DNA from: Gammaproteobacteria bacterium
GTDB taxonomy: Bacteria; Pseudomonadota; Gammaproteobacteria; Xanthomonadales; SZUA-36
NCBI GenBank assembly: GCA_024279945.1
Contig: JAJRRA010000059.1
Coordinates: 1-37,813, forward strand
Reading direction: 5' to 3'
Length of the DNA stretch: 37,813 nucleotides
Positions 37,251 to 37,813 of the stretch are shown piece after piece (position 1 is the stretch's first letter; the number at the start of each line of letters is the position of its first letter). A program made the position numbers and the translations under genes. The notes under the pieces were generated by a model. The model was not told where the DNA came from and ran no database searches. It saw nothing but the letters and a program-made list of their open reading frames with translations.

Positions 37251-37813
37251 ATGAGAAAAATGGGATTGACTGAAAGTAAACACCAGCCGATCGAGTTGTT
37301 GCGCTATGCGGGGCTCTTTACCTGGCTGTGTGTTTCTATTCCGCTGTTTCTGATGCGCCACTGGTACGATCCGCCGTTGCCCACGAATCAATATGTAGCC
37401 TGGTGGGTATTGTACCTGGTGTTCGGCATCAGCTACTGGAGCCAGGTTCGGGTGCTGCCGGTCCGGTCCAGTCTCCCGTATCGCCTCCTTACCGTGTCGA
37501 TACTTACCGCCAGCGCCCTGGGCGTGAGCGTGATGGCAGAGACTTCTCTGGGGGGAATTCTCCTGTTGATCGTGGCTGGCCTTTTGCCATGGATGCTGGC
37601 GCCGCTACCGGCCATGGCCTGGTTGATCGGGCAAAATATATTGCTGGTGGTCATACTCAGCTACATTCCTGCTATTGCGTTCAAATTTGCGGCGCTGACC
37701 GGTGGTTTGTTCCTCGGAATCTCCCTGTTTGCCTTCATGAGCGGCGTGGTTGCTTTGCGCCAGCATGCGGCACGCGACGAACTGCGCAAGGTAAATTCAG
37801 AATTAAGGGCCAC
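37251..37813 (+). CDS. Membrane sensor histidine kinase, N-terminal part (runs off window)
   Basis: The frame from ATG 37251 (or ATG 37260) is open to the window end, 187 codons. It encodes about six hydrophobic helices with very short loops, then a helical charged stretch (RQHAARDELRKVNSELRA) that reads like the signalling helix leading into a HisKA_3 dimerisation domain. This resembles two-component sensor kinases of the NarL/DesK-type group, in which a 5-6 helix sensor precedes the kinase. The catalytic domains are outside the window, so the call is by layout only. Spacing from the FHA gene is 18 bp. The Shine-Dalgarno candidate AGGGAG is rather far from the ATG. Confidence 0.6.
   Translation, partial: MRKMGLTESKHQPIELLRYAGLFTWLCVSIPLFLMRHWYDPPLPTNQYVAWWVLYLVFGISYWSQVRVLPVRSSLPYRLLTVSILTASALGVSVMAETSLGGILLLIVAGLLPWMLAPLPAMAWLIGQNILLVVILSYIPAIAFKFAALTGGLFLGISLFAFMSGVVALRQHAARDELRKVNSELRA

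Overview
The window is a dense stretch of a free-living, metabolically versatile gammaproteobacterial chromosome. The lineage call rests on the conserved block pyrG-kdsA-eno-ftsB-ispD-ispF, on parC and parE on the same strand, on an LPS-making (kdsA) Gram-negative envelope, and on REP-like palindromes between genes. I cannot name the genus. I see no rRNA, tRNA, CRISPR array, transposase gene or prophage. No gap between genes exceeds 300 bp. The longest are 25009-25251 and 27502-27701, and both are filled largely by copies of one dispersed repeat.

Layout. (1) 1-2475: end of a Bat (vWA/TPR) operon. It contains the C-terminus of a protein with a collagen-like Gly-X-Y repeat coded by 18-bp tandem DNA repeats, then batD, which carries an in-frame amber codon. 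(2) 2633-5491: propionyl-CoA synthetase (prpE) and a DyP-type heme peroxidase, closed by a strong bidirectional terminator. (3) 12084-5529 (minus): DUF485 protein, ActP-type Na+/carboxylate symporter, phenylacetate-CoA-ligase-type enzyme, then a large AsmA-family envelope protein. A LuxR-type regulator (12162-13055) is divergent from this set. (4) 13137-22413: an aromatic-acid catabolic island arranged around a divergent promoter region with a 20-bp palindrome. The minus-strand arm is MaoC hydratase, Bcr/CflA-type MFS transporter and SDR dehydrogenase. The plus-strand arm is a fused flavin monooxygenase/Old-Yellow-Enzyme protein of the 2-aminobenzoyl-CoA monooxygenase/reductase (or salicylyl-CoA 5-hydroxylase) type, a MarR regulator, a crotonase, an acyl-CoA dehydrogenase, a RidA-like protein and a second OYE-like flavoenzyme. 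(5) 22474-25008: glucokinase and 4-alpha-glucanotransferase. (6) 30807-25252 (minus): an outer-membrane beta-barrel gene, parE, nnrS and parC; parC is bracketed by two diverged copies of a ~120-bp repeat. (7) 31502-37232: pyrG-kdsA-eno-ftsB-ispD-ispF and an FHA membrane protein, followed by the start of a sensor histidine kinase that runs off the window.

The most distinctive part is region 4. The gene content fits aerobic degradation of an aromatic acid as its CoA thioester: activation, hydroxylation and ring reduction by one fused flavoenzyme, then dehydrogenase, crotonase and MaoC steps, with a RidA-like enzyme available for an enamine/imine intermediate. Several members lack residues expected of their families. 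The crotonase has neither hydratase glutamate, the RidA protein has no substrate-carboxylate arginine, and the second OYE protein has a degenerate Fe-S cysteine set. They may therefore be specialised for this pathway. Substrate identity is inference, not read from sequence.
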